From assembly GCA_029624675.1 (NCBI GenBank), contig JARSSP010000005.1, positions 1 to 64,000 of the forward strand: DNA of 64,000 bases. Reading direction: 5' to 3'. Under the pieces are notes generated by a model. The model was not told the origin of the DNA. It ran no database searches and saw only the letters and a list, made by a program, of their open reading frames with translations. Both the position numbers and the translations under genes were made by a program. Source of the DNA: Candidatus Contendibacter sp. Lineage in GTDB: Bacteria; Pseudomonadota; Gammaproteobacteria; Competibacterales; Competibacteraceae. This document shows, piece by piece, positions 7,672 to 16,186 of the stretch. Every line of letters starts with the position of its first letter. The first letter of the stretch is position 1.

Positions 7672-8790
7672 TCAACGAAATCCGTCCACCGCCTTGCCAT
7701 CCGGCCCAAACCCATGCAACTGGGCTCCATCCAGGCTCAGGCGCACTACTTTGCCCTTGTGAAACGGACGGATGCCTGGCAGGCGCGCCACCAGCGCCGC
7801 GCCGGGCAGGTCCAGCTCATCCACCCGGACGTGCAACAGCGTCTCGTGACCCAGATACTCGGCGTCGCTGACCGTCGCCTGTACGCCGCCATCCCCATCG
7901 TTGACGAGGCACAGATGCTCTGGGCGGATGCCGGTAGTCAGCGGCTTGTCCAGCCAAGCCCGCCAGCGTTCCTCGGTCGCGGCGGGTAGAGCCAACGGCA
8001 AGCTCTGTTGGCCTAGCCGCAACTGGAGCCCGCCATCCCAGGCGGCATTTAGTCGCCCTGGGAACAGATTCATCGGCGGATTGCCGATGAATCCAGCCAC
8101 GAAAGTATTGGCCGGCTGCTCGTACAGATCCTGGGGTGGCGCGACCTGTTGCAAATGCCCGCGATCCAGCACCGCCACCCGGTCGCCCAGAGTCATCGCC
8201 TCGGCCTGGTCGTGAGTGACGTAGAGCGTGGTCGCGCCCAGCCGGTCCAGCAACTCGCTCAGATCGGCGCGGATTTGCACTCGCAGCCGGGCGTCCAGAT
8301 TGGATAAAGGTTCGTCCATCAGAAACGCCGCCGGCTGACGCACCAGCGCCCGGCCCATTGCCACTCGCTGGCGCTGGCCGCCGGACAGTTGCCGGGGCAG
8401 GCGGTCGAGCAGGTTGCCAAGATCGAGCAGTTCCGCCGCCCAAGCGACTTGGCGGGCGATTTCGGCGCGGGGCAAGTCGCGCATTTTCAGCGGAAATTCC
8501 AGATTGCCGCGCACCGTCATGTGCGGATAAAGCGCGTAGTCCTGAAACACCATCGCCACGTTGCGCCGTTGTGGCGGCAGGCCGTTGACCACCTCGCCGC
8601 CGATGCGCAAGTCGCCGCGCGTGGCGTCGTCCAGCCCGGCCAGCAGGCGCAGCAGGGTGGATTTGCCACAGCCGGACGGACCGACCAGTGCCAGCACCTC
8701 GCCATCGGCGATGGCGAGGTTGAAATCGAAAATCGCCTGGGCGCCGCCGGGATAGATTTTGTCGATGTGTTCGAAGGTAAGGCTGGCCAT
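7672..8790 (-). CDS. ugpC: ABC transporter ATP-binding protein, UgpC/MalK type
   Basis: This is the ATPase subunit of a CUT1-type sugar or glycerol-phosphate importer. It shows Walker A GPSGCGKST (about residues 36-44), the Q loop VFQDYALYPHMTV, the signature LSGGQRQRVAMGRALVR, Walker B AAFLMDEPLSNLDA and the switch VTHDQ. The C-terminal third is the TOBE/MOP regulatory domain (GIRPEHL region), which separates UgpC/MalK-type proteins from other ABC ATPases. Length (372 aa) fits. No permease or binding-protein gene is adjacent, so it may serve several importers or a distant one. The exact substrate is not visible. Confidence 0.85.
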   Translation of the reverse strand: MASLTFEHIDKIYPGGAQAIFDFNLAIADGEVLALVGPSGCGKSTLLRLLAGLDDATRGDLRIGGEVVNGLPPQRRNVAMVFQDYALYPHMTVRGNLEFPLKMRDLPRAEIARQVAWAAELLDLGNLLDRLPRQLSGGQRQRVAMGRALVRQPAAFLMDEPLSNLDARLRVQIRADLSELLDRLGATTLYVTHDQAEAMTLGDRVAVLDRGHLQQVAPPQDLYEQPANTFVAGFIGNPPMNLFPGRLNAAWDGGLQLRLGQQSLPLALPAATEERWRAWLDKPLTTGIRPEHLCLVNDGDGGVQATVSDAEYLGHETLLHVRVDELDLPGAALVARLPGIRPFHKGKVVRLSLDGAQLHGFGPDGKAVDGFR

Positions 8791-8910
8791 GAAATACAGG
8801 ATCCATAGACGGAATTGATCGGTAGCTTACCAAAAGGCGACCTTCCAGTTCCCCCATGGCTTGATCTGGAGATAACAGGTTTATCGGCAAAGCCGTTATC
8901 TCATGATTAA

Positions 8911-8956
8911 GTATCACAACAAAAATGTTGTGATACAATCTTGTTGTGATACAATC
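8911..8956 (+). promoter_or_regulatory. Operator-like triple half-site before the ATPase pair
   Basis: GTATCACAAC (8911-8920) and its exact complement GTTGTGATAC (8927-8936) form a palindrome with a 6-base spacer. The second arm is repeated directly 16 bases on, GTTGTGATACAATC at 8927-8940 and again at 8943-8956. The last base is 29 bases before the ATG of the first ATPase gene. Three equal half-sites just before a start suggest a repressor operator; GATACAAT could also serve as an extended -10 element. No regulator gene sits next to it. Confidence 0.55.
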
Positions 8957-8985
8957 AAGACTCGCAGTAACTTGAGGAAAAACTC

Positions 8986-10119
8986 ATGACCTGTTTTGGC
9001 CGAACCATCGAAACCGCCGAGCTTTGGCGCCTGTTCAAAGAGGGGCGTAATCTGCTGATGCTCGCGCCACGCCGGATTGGCAAGACATTTCAAATCAATC
9101 ACCTGCGCGATACGGCGGCGGAACACGGATTTCGCGCCATCGTGCTGGAAGTGGCAGGTTTTCGGGAGGAAAAGGATTTCTTCCGCCAATGCTGCGCGAC
9201 CATTCAGGAAGAACTCTCGACCGGCGCCAAAGTCATGACCGCCTTCGGCGAGCGACTTTCGCGAGTGTGGCGCGGCCACGAAGGCGGCGGCGATTGGCGG
9301 CAAGCGTTGCTGCAAACCGACTGGCGCGACTTCGCCAACCACCTGCTGGCCCATTTGGACGAGCATAAAAACGAACCACCCTGGCTGATTCTGGTGGATG
9401 AATTGCCCATCTTCGTTTTGGCCCTGCGAGAGCGCGGTGGGGTTCAGGCCGTCAGCGATTTCCTCTATGCGCTTCGCAACATGCGCCAGAAATACCGTCA
9501 GGTGCGCTGGCTTTACACCGGCTCCATCGGCCTGGACAGCGTTGCCCGCCGCGACAGCGTGGAAGGAGCCTTGAACGATCTGGACGTGTTCCCGTTCGCC
9601 CCTTTTGCCCCCGATACCGCCCGCGCCTTTCTGGCCGACATCGCCCGGCGGCGCGGCCGCACCCTGCACGAAGACGCCGCCGAGATCATCCTTCGCCGGC
9701 TGGGCTGGCTTTCGCCCTACTACCTGGAAAAAGTCGCCGAGGATGCCTGTACCTTGGCCGGGACGGGTGACGTGCTGGACCTGCCGCGCGCCCAAACCGC
9801 GCTGGACCGGATGCTCGACTTGGAGAAACGCACCTATTGGAGTACGTGGCGGGAACATCTGGACCGCAACTTTATCGATCCCGAACGCAGCCGCCTCTAT
9901 ACCGTGCTGGAAACGGTTGCCAAGAGTGACGCGGGGGCGGGTTCCGACGCGCTGCTGCCGGCGCTCAACCGGGGTGGCGAGCCGGTCGGCGAAGCGGCCT
10001 TGCGCCATTTGCTCGATACCTTGTTGGCCGATGGTTATCTCGCCGTGGACAGCGAACGCCGCTATCGCTTCCGCATGAACCTGTTGCGCGAGTGGTGGCT
10101 GCGCTACGTGGTGTTGTGA
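8986..10119 (+). CDS. AAA/STAND-like ATPase, first gene of a two-ATPase cassette
   Basis: The 377-residue protein is a P-loop ATPase resembling archaeal-type/AAA_14 ATPases. Its Walker A is the variant APRRIGKT (residues 27-34), with Ala in place of the first Gly, and Walker B is LILVDEL with Asp138-Glu139. GSIGLDSV resembles the sensor segment of these ATPases. The C-terminal third looks like winged helix: RHLLDTLLADGYLAVDSE, then a final RFRMNLLREWWLRYVVL typical of STAND ATPases that end at this point. A GAGG ribosome site precedes the ATG. The second ATPase gene starts 9 bases after the stop, so the two are almost certainly co-transcribed and may act as a complex. Cellular role unknown. 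Confidence 0.75.
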   Translation: MTCFGRTIETAELWRLFKEGRNLLMLAPRRIGKTFQINHLRDTAAEHGFRAIVLEVAGFREEKDFFRQCCATIQEELSTGAKVMTAFGERLSRVWRGHEGGGDWRQALLQTDWRDFANHLLAHLDEHKNEPPWLILVDELPIFVLALRERGGVQAVSDFLYALRNMRQKYRQVRWLYTGSIGLDSVARRDSVEGALNDLDVFPFAPFAPDTARAFLADIARRRGRTLHEDAAEIILRRLGWLSPYYLEKVAEDACTLAGTGDVLDLPRAQTALDRMLDLEKRTYWSTWREHLDRNFIDPERSRLYTVLETVAKSDAGAGSDALLPALNRGGEPVGEAALRHLLDTLLADGYLAVDSERRYRFRMNLLREWWLRYVVL

Positions 10120-10128
10120 GAGGTCGCG

Positions 10129-12411
10129 ATGGGCAAGCTCATCAATCTCGCCGTTTATAACCCGGCTATTCTCGACGACTCCGATTTTCTCGCCGGTTTT
10201 GTCGCCCGCCAAGACCTGGCCGCCTCGTTGCTCGCCCGCTTGGGCGAAATCACGCCGCGCGGCCAAGCCAAGCACTATCTCATTCTCGGCCAGCGTGGCA
10301 TGGGCAAGACCAGCCTGTTGCGCCGTCTGGCCCTCGGCGTGCGCGAGGACGCCGCGCTGGCCGCCGTGCTGCTGCCGCTCAGCTTCCGGGAAGAGCAATA
10401 CAACGTCCACAACCTGCACACGTTTTGGCTGAACTGCCTGGATGCTCTGGGCGATTATTTCGAGAAAACCGGCCAAGCCGACAAGGCCGACGAAATCGAC
10501 CGCGACACCGCGACGCTGATGCGCGGCGACATGGACGTTGAAGGCAGCTCCGCGCTCGACGTCTTCAAGCGTTGGGCCAAGCGCGAGGGCCGCCGCCCTC
10601 TGTTGCTGCTGGACAATATCGATTTCATCCTCGATGGGCTGGAGGCCCAGCACTGGAGCTTGCGCCGGGTGATGCAGGAAGCGGGCGGCATCGTGGTGGT
10701 CGGGGCATCCGCCGCCTATCTCGAAGCGACCGCCGATCCGAAGGGTGCTTTTTACGACTTCTTTCAGGTGACCGTGCTGGAAAAGCTCGGTCAGAAGGAA
10801 CTCATCGCCTGCCTGCGGCGGCTGGCTCAGAAGCGCGGCGAGGAAGGGCGCAAGGTGTTGAATGTCCTGAACCGCGATCCGGGACGCATTCGTGCCCTGC
10901 ACGATCTCACCGGCGGCAACCCCCGTACCTTGGTGCTGCTGTATCTCCTGCTCGAACTCGACGCCGGGGGCGATGTGTTCTCCGATCTCGAACGCCTGCT
11001 CGATCAAGTGACCGTACTGTACAAGGCCCGTGTGGAAGACCTCGCGCCGCAAGCCCGCGTGGTGCTCGACGCCGTGGCCCTGGCTTGGAATCCGGTCACC
11101 GCCGCCGACGTGGCCGCCGCCACCGCGCTGGACACCTCCGCCGTCTCCGCGCAACTGGACCGCTTGCAGAAAAACGGCGTGGTCGAGAAGGTCAGCCTGT
11201 CTTCGACCGCCCGCGCCGGGTTCCAACTGGGCGAACGCTTTTTCAATATCTGGTATCTGATGCGTCACGGCCCGCGCCGCCAGAAAACCCGGTTGCGCTG
11301 GCTAACAAGCTTTCTGCGCGGCTTCTATTCCCCCAGTCAACTGACCGAGAGGGCACTTGAATTACTGAAGGGTAACAACCGGCAGGGTTTGGAGCGCGGC
11401 CATTACGCACTGGCTTTGTGTGAAGCTATAGACGATGAGGGTTTGTGCCATTTACTCAGGCAAGAAGCCCACGCCGAGTTCGAGCGTTTCGCCGCCGCCA
11501 GCGGCAAACGGCTGGAAGAGATTGTTGACCCAGAAGATTTGCCTGCACCGAATACCGCAAGCGAATGGGCTGGCATGGGCTTGTGGCTGCATGAGCATTT
11601 GGGTCGCTACGAGGAAGCCGAGGCCGCCTACCGCCAAGCCATCGCGCTGGATTCCAATGACGCCTTCCCTTGGAATGTTTTGGGCAACCTATTGAAAGAC
11701 CATCTCGCCCGCTACGAGGAAGCCGAGGCCGCCTACCGCCAAGCCATCGCGCTGGATTCCAATTTCACCTTCCCTTGGATTGCTTTGGGCAACCTATTGA
11801 AAGACCATCTCGCCCGCTACGAGGAAGCCGAAGAGGCTTATCAACGCGCTTTGGCCTTGGCGCCAAACCAAGTAATTATTCAAGCTAATCTCTGTTTCCT
11901 GTACTACACGCGGCCTGATCGATACCGGGACGCCGAGCCACTGTTCGAGGCGCTGGTAGATCGCTTATCTGAACATGGCGCGAGGTTGCTACGCGCTTTC
12001 AGAGCTTTGGCCTTGGACAATTTTGGTGAAGCCACTCAAGCCTTGGCTGTGGCGCTGGCAGAGAACTCGGCGGTGCTGTTTACGGCGAGCCAGATCTTTT
12101 TGCGCATACTGCGTCTGGCCGCCGCACGCGGCTACGGTGACAAGCTGCTCGCTTGGCTGGATGAACAAGACTACGCCGATCATTACTGGCCTCTGCGCGT
12201 AGCTTTCGACGCCTATCTGCACGGCGAAGCCAAGCTGATGGATGTCAATCCCGAAGTGCGCAGCGCGGCCAAGCGAATTTATGACTGGCTGGACAGCTCG
12301 CGCCGCGCTCAAGCGACCACGCCCGAGGGAAGCGGCAAGGCACCGCCTAAGCGCAAGAGAGTCGGTCGAAAAACCGCTCCGCCTTCAGCAGGAGAAACGC
12401 CCGCTGGATAA
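10129..12411 (+). CDS. STAND-type ATPase with C-terminal TPR repeats
   Basis: The product is 760 residues. Residues 1-270 form a P-loop ATPase with Walker A GQRGMGKTS (54-62) and Walker B LLLLDNID, where Asn163 replaces the usual Glu, so hydrolysis may be slow. GGNPRTLVLLYLL is a typical STAND/winged-helix junction, and DTSAVSAQLDRLQKNGVVEK looks like a winged helix. From about 485 to 585 there are tetratricopeptide repeats, two of them nearly identical (11605-11814), then a helical region and a basic tail (PPKRKRVGRK). TPRs normally bind partner proteins, and STAND ATPases act as switches that change state on ligand binding. With the preceding ATPase this forms a compact two-gene unit under a palindromic operator. 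Function unknown; sensing or antiphage roles are guesses. Confidence 0.75.
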   Translation: MGKLINLAVYNPAILDDSDFLAGFVARQDLAASLLARLGEITPRGQAKHYLILGQRGMGKTSLLRRLALGVREDAALAAVLLPLSFREEQYNVHNLHTFWLNCLDALGDYFEKTGQADKADEIDRDTATLMRGDMDVEGSSALDVFKRWAKREGRRPLLLLDNIDFILDGLEAQHWSLRRVMQEAGGIVVVGASAAYLEATADPKGAFYDFFQVTVLEKLGQKELIACLRRLAQKRGEEGRKVLNVLNRDPGRIRALHDLTGGNPRTLVLLYLLLELDAGGDVFSDLERLLDQVTVLYKARVEDLAPQARVVLDAVALAWNPVTAADVAAATALDTSAVSAQLDRLQKNGVVEKVSLSSTARAGFQLGERFFNIWYLMRHGPRRQKTRLRWLTSFLRGFYSPSQLTERALELLKGNNRQGLERGHYALALCEAIDDEGLCHLLRQEAHAEFERFAAASGKRLEEIVDPEDLPAPNTASEWAGMGLWLHEHLGRYEEAEAAYRQAIALDSNDAFPWNVLGNLLKDHLARYEEAEAAYRQAIALDSNFTFPWIALGNLLKDHLARYEEAEEAYQRALALAPNQVIIQANLCFLYYTRPDRYRDAEPLFEALVDRLSEHGARLLRAFRALALDNFGEATQALAVALAENSAVLFTASQIFLRILRLAAARGYGDKLLAWLDEQDYADHYWPLRVAFDAYLHGEAKLMDVNPEVRSAAKRIYDWLDSSRRAQATTPEGSGKAPPKRKRVGRKTAPPSAGETPAG
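11605..11814 (+). repeat. Tandem 105-bp TPR-coding duplication
   Basis: Units 11605-11709 and 11710-11814 differ at only five positions, which cluster at the two surface positions DA/FT and NV/IA. A third, diverged unit starts at 11815. Each unit encodes 35 residues. Near identity in DNA, not only protein, shows recent duplication inside the gene. Confidence 0.9.
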
Positions 12412-12520
12412 TCGGGTCGGCAGCGAAATGTTGCTGAATAGTCCCGTCCCGCAGATAGTTCGCCAGCGCGATCAGGATCATGCTCTGATCCAGCGTCAGA
12501 TAGTTGTAGGCCACCTGGCC
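12347..12520 (-). pseudogene. Possible C-terminal fragment of a glucoamylase-like protein
   Basis: The minus strand encodes YNYLTLDQSMILIALANYL followed by QQHFAADPIIQRAF. This resembles the C-terminal end of the glycoamylase-like family, where LDQGPI...MIENYR is followed by a segment about the last helix of the toroid. No upstream part of such a gene remains, and the fragment overlaps the 3' end of the TPR ATPase gene and approaches the thioesterase start. I take it as a relic; chance antisense coding is a real alternative. Confidence 0.35.
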
Positions 12521-12577
12521 AGCTTTCCTATCAAAAGCGAGTAGAACCCCGATCACCACCCACCAGGAACGCAAGCC

Positions 12578-13003
12578 ATGCGAGAAACCTTGCAAGCTGG
12601 ATTGAGTCATGAATTTTCCTTCGTTGTGCCCCAGACTAAGACCGTCCCCTATCTTTATTCGGAATCACCCGAATTTCAGGTGATGCCCGAAGTATTCGCG
12701 ACCGGTTTCATGGTCGGCCTGATTGAGTGGACCTGCATCCAGTTGCTCGAAGCGCATCTGGACTGGCCCCGGGAACAGTCGGTGGGAACGCACGTCGATT
12801 TCAGCCATATCGCCGCCACACCGCCCGGCTTCACAGTGACGGTGCGGGTGCGGCTGGAGCGGGTGGAAGGTCGCAAATTGATCTTCTCGGTGGAGGCCGA
12901 TGATGGGGTGGACCCGATCTGTCAGGGCACTCACGAGCGGTTCGTGATCGATGCCGCCAAATTCAATGCCAGGGTAGCGGAGAAGGCGACCCGAAAACCC
13001 TGA
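12578..13003 (+). CDS. FlK-like hot-dog thioesterase
   Basis: The 141-residue protein follows fluoroacetyl-CoA thioesterase FlK almost block by block: KTVPYLYSESPEF, then PEVFATGFMVGLIEW, then SHIAATPPGFTVTVRV, DGVD and GTHERFVID. FlK's catalytic residues Thr, Glu and His have counterparts in ATGF, IEW and DFSH. The family is a single hot-dog fold that hydrolyses short acyl-CoA. In non-fluorinating bacteria the substrate is usually unknown, so fluoroacetyl-CoA should not be assumed. The ATG at 12578 matches the FlK N-terminus. It is a single gene convergent with the SDR gene. Confidence 0.85.
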   Translation: MRETLQAGLSHEFSFVVPQTKTVPYLYSESPEFQVMPEVFATGFMVGLIEWTCIQLLEAHLDWPREQSVGTHVDFSHIAATPPGFTVTVRVRLERVEGRKLIFSVEADDGVDPICQGTHERFVIDAAKFNARVAEKATRKP

Positions 13004-13116
13004 AGCCGCTCATTCAGCCTCCGCGAGGGGCGGGGCGGACCCCATCCAGCAGGTCGGCCCCGCCCGATGCGCCGTGTTCCCAAAGGTTCTCCCGACTCGC
13101 TCAACATACTGACGAT

Positions 13117-13851
13117 TCAAAGATTGCTGTTGATCGCCAGCGTTGCGCCGGTCATGCAGCCGGATTCGGTTGGATCGCACAGGAAGGCGATGACCTTGGC
13201 CACGTCAGCGGGGCCGGTCCGGGTGCGCAAATGCGGCGCGGCCTGGCGCAGCATGGCGGTGTCCACCGCGCCCGGCGCCACCGCGTTGACCCGAATGCGG
13301 TGTTCTCGGCCTTCGGCGGCCAATGCTTCGGTCAGACCGGTCAGAGCAAACTTGCTGACGGTGTAGGCAGCATAACCGGGAAATTTCTCGGTTCCCGGCA
13401 CGCCGCCCAGCGACGACACGTTGACGATGGTGCCGCCCCGTTCTCGCATCAACCGGAACGCCTGCCGCGCGCACGACACCGCTCCTCGCAGATTGACCGC
13501 CAGCACCCGATCCCAATCCGTCATCGCCATCTCGGCGAATGGGCCGCTCAACAAAATGGCGGCGTTGTTGACCAGAATGTCCAGCCGACCTTGCTCGGCG
13601 ATAATGCGCGCAAAGGCCGCGTCCACCGCTGCGTCGTCGGCGACATCCAGGGTGATCGAGGCTGCGTCCAGCCCGGCGGCCCGAAGCTGGGCGACAGTGG
13701 CCCTTAGTTCCGCCTCGGTGCGGCTGGCGACGATCACTCGCGCGCCCTTGCGCGCCAGCGCCTCGGCGGTCGCCGCGCCGATGCCCCGGCCGCCACCGGT
13801 GATGAACGCCACTTGATCACGCAACGGCAAGACTGGAGAAGGCGTGTTCAT
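13117..13851 (-). CDS. SDR-family oxidoreductase (FabG-like)
   Basis: A classical short-chain dehydrogenase of 244 residues: the cofactor loop is TGGGRGIG (about 19-26), NNAAILLSGPF is the NNAG-type motif, the catalytic set is the Ser in VSSLGG with Tyr and Lys in YAAYTVSKFALTG, and PGAVDT follows. An Arg at VASRTEAEL after the second strand suggests NADPH preference. The product ends GCMTGATLAINSNL, a usual SDR terminus. The substrate cannot be inferred. It lies 10 bases downstream of tex on the same strand, so it may be read through from tex. Confidence 0.85.
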   Translation of the reverse strand: MNTPSPVLPLRDQVAFITGGGRGIGAATAEALARKGARVIVASRTEAELRATVAQLRAAGLDAASITLDVADDAAVDAAFARIIAEQGRLDILVNNAAILLSGPFAEMAMTDWDRVLAVNLRGAVSCARQAFRLMRERGGTIVNVSSLGGVPGTEKFPGYAAYTVSKFALTGLTEALAAEGREHRIRVNAVAPGAVDTAMLRQAAPHLRTRTGPADVAKVIAFLCDPTESGCMTGATLAINSNL

Positions 13852-13861
13852 TGCCGACCTT

Positions 13862-16186
13862 TCACCGTTCCCGCCGCGCCCGCGCGAACGCTTCGGCCAA
13901 CGCGCCCGGACGGTTCTCCGGTTTCTCTGGCGGCGACGGCAGGCGCGGTTTCCGTTCCCGCTGCTCCGGTCGCTGTGCGTTCTCCGCTTTTCGGGCCGGA
14001 ACGCTGGCCACGGTTTCGCCCAACCGCATCGTCAAGGCAATCCGCTGGCGCTTCAGGTCCACCTCCAGCACCTTGACCTTCACCACCTGGCCCGCCTTCA
14101 CCACCTCGCGCGGGTCTTTGACAAAGCGGTCGGCCAGCGCCGAAACATGCACCAGCCCGTCCTGATGGACGCCGATATCCACAAACGCGCCGAAGTTGGC
14201 GACGTTGGTGACCACGCCTTCCAACACCATCCCCGGCTGTAAATCGGTCAGCTTTTCCACACCGTCCTTGAACGCGGCGGTCTTGAACTCCGGTCGGGGA
14301 TCGCGGCCCGGTTTTTCCAGTTCCGCGAAAATATCGCGCACGGTCGGCGGACCAAACCGCTCATCGGCGAAACGGGCGGGCTCCAGCGTTTTGAGAAACG
14401 CTGTATTACCCAACACCTCATGCAAGCCGCGTCCACTGGCGGCGAGGATACGCTCGACCACTGGATAGGCTTCCGGGTGAACGGCGGAACGGTCCAGCGG
14501 ATTGTCGCCGCCGAGAATCCGCAAGAAACCGGCGGCCTGCTCGAAAGTCTTGTCGCCCAGCCGCGTCACCTTCAACAACTGCTCGCGCCGCCGGAACGGG
14601 CCGTTCGCATCCCGAAACTCAACGATGTTGCGGGCCAGGGTCGCGTTCAGGCCGGCCACTCGCGCCAGCAGCGGCGCGGAAGCGGTATTGACTTCCACCC
14701 CAACCGCGTTCACGCAATCCTCGACCACCGCGTCCAGCGTTCGCGCCAGCCGGGTCTGGCTGACATCGTGCTGGTACTGGCCGACGCCGATGGCCCTGGG
14801 TTCGATCTTGACCAGTTCCGCCAGCGGATCTTGCAGGCGGCGGGCGATGGACACCGCGCCGCGCAGCGAGACATCGACTTCGGGAAATTCCCGCGCCGCC
14901 AGTTCCGAGGCGGAATAGACCGAGGCCCCGGCTTCCGACACCACCAGTTTGCACAGCCGCAGTTCGGGATGACGCTGGATCAACTCGGTCGCCAGCCGGT
15001 CGGTTTCACGCGAGGCCGTGCCATTGCCGATGCTGATCAACTCGACGCGGTGCCGACGGCACAGTTCGGCCAGCACATGCAGGCTCTCGTCCCACTGGTT
15101 GCGCGGGACGTGTGGATAAATCGTCGCGGTGTCCACCAGCTTGCCGGTCGTGTCCACCACCGCCACCTTGACGCCGGTGCGCAGGCCAGGGTCCAGCCCC
15201 AGCGTCGGGCGGGCGCCAGCGGGCGCGGCCAGCAACAAATCGCGCAGGTTGCGGGCGAACACCTGGATCGCTTCCTCCTCGGCCGCTTCACGCAGGCGCT
15301 GTTTAAGTTCGGTCTCCAGATGCGGCAGCAGCTTGACCTTCCAGGCCCAGCGGGCGGTTTCCCGCAGCCAGGCATCGGCGGGCCGGCCCTCGTCGCGGAT
15401 GCCAAACCGGGCGGCGACCAGCCGTTCGCCGAGATCGGGACCGGGCGCGGCCGGATCGCCGATTTCCAGCGTGAGTTGCAAGATGTCCTCGTTACGGCCC
15501 CGAAACAGCGCCAGGGCGCGATGCGAGGGAATCTGGCGGATGGCCTCTCGGTAATCGAAATAGTCGCGGAACTTGGCCCCTTCCTCGGTCTTGCCCTCGA
15601 TCATTTGCGAATGGAGCACGGCGTTGTCCCACAGGACCTCTCGCAACCGGGCCAGCAGTTCCGCGTTTTCGGCGAATTCCTCCATCAGGATTTGCCGCGC
15701 CCCGTCCAGTGCCGCCTTCGCGTCGGGCACGCCGCGTTCGGGATCGACGAAGCCGGCGGCCAACGTTTCCGGCGCCTGGGTCGGATCGTCCAGCAGACCG
15801 TGGGCGAGCGGCGTCAGGCCCGCCTCGCGGGCGATTTGCGCCTTGGTGCGGCGCTTGGGCTTGTAGGGCAAATAAAGGTCTTCGAGCCGGGTCTTGGTGT
15901 CGGCGGCCAGGATGGCGGTTTCCAGCTCGGCGGTCAGCTTGTTCTGTTCGCGGATGCTGGCGAGAATGACGCCGCGTCGTTCCTCCAGTTCGCGCAGGTA
16001 ACCGAGCCGCTCTTCCAACAGGCGCAGTTGCGTGTCGTCCAAACCGCCGGTGGCTTCCTTGCGGTAGCGGGCGATGAACGGCACGGTGGCGCCGCCGTCC
16101 AGCAGAGCGACCGTGGCTTCGATCTGGCGTTCCTGAACGGCGAGTTCACGGGCGAGGGTTTGAGCGAGGGTTTGAGCGAGGGTCAT
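13862..16186 (-). CDS. tex: Tex-family transcription accessory RNA-binding protein
   Basis: The 774-residue product has the full Tex order: an N-terminal helical domain with [17 protein letters not shown], the YqgF/RNase H-like domain with [17 protein letters not shown] (about 325-341), helix-hairpin-helix segments ([36 protein letters not shown]) and a C-terminal S1 domain ([21 protein letters not shown]). A basic Pro-rich tail follows. Tex binds nucleic acid and affects transcription and stress tolerance. The start is the ATG at 16186, followed by two direct LAQT repeats ([10 protein letters not shown]). It abuts the exonuclease-sensor gene directly upstream (stop at 16187), so the pair is likely one transcript. 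Confidence 0.95.
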   Translation of the reverse strand: MTLAQTLAQTLARELAVQERQIEATVALLDGGATVPFIARYRKEATGGLDDTQLRLLEERLGYLRELEERRGVILASIREQNKLTAELETAILAADTKTRLEDLYLPYKPKRRTKAQIAREAGLTPLAHGLLDDPTQAPETLAAGFVDPERGVPDAKAALDGARQILMEEFAENAELLARLREVLWDNAVLHSQMIEGKTEEGAKFRDYFDYREAIRQIPSHRALALFRGRNEDILQLTLEIGDPAAPGPDLGERLVAARFGIRDEGRPADAWLRETARWAWKVKLLPHLETELKQRLREAAEEEAIQVFARNLRDLLLAAPAGARPTLGLDPGLRTGVKVAVVDTTGKLVDTATIYPHVPRNQWDESLHVLAELCRRHRVELISIGNGTASRETDRLATELIQRHPELRLCKLVVSEAGASVYSASELAAREFPEVDVSLRGAVSIARRLQDPLAELVKIEPRAIGVGQYQHDVSQTRLARTLDAVVEDCVNAVGVEVNTASAPLLARVAGLNATLARNIVEFRDANGPFRRREQLLKVTRLGDKTFEQAAGFLRILGGDNPLDRSAVHPEAYPVVERILAASGRGLHEVLGNTAFLKTLEPARFADERFGPPTVRDIFAELEKPGRDPRPEFKTAAFKDGVEKLTDLQPGMVLEGVVTNVANFGAFVDIGVHQDGLVHVSALADRFVKDPREVVKAGQVVKVKVLEVDLKRQRIALTMRLGETVASVPARKAENAQRPEQRERKPRLPSPPEKPENRPGALAEAFARARRER

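Noticed and set aside
8914..11268. A 784-codon open frame antisense to the ATPase pair
   Set aside because: It is low-complexity and Gln/Gly/Ala/His-rich, lacks motifs, and mirrors GC-rich codons of the real genes on the other strand.
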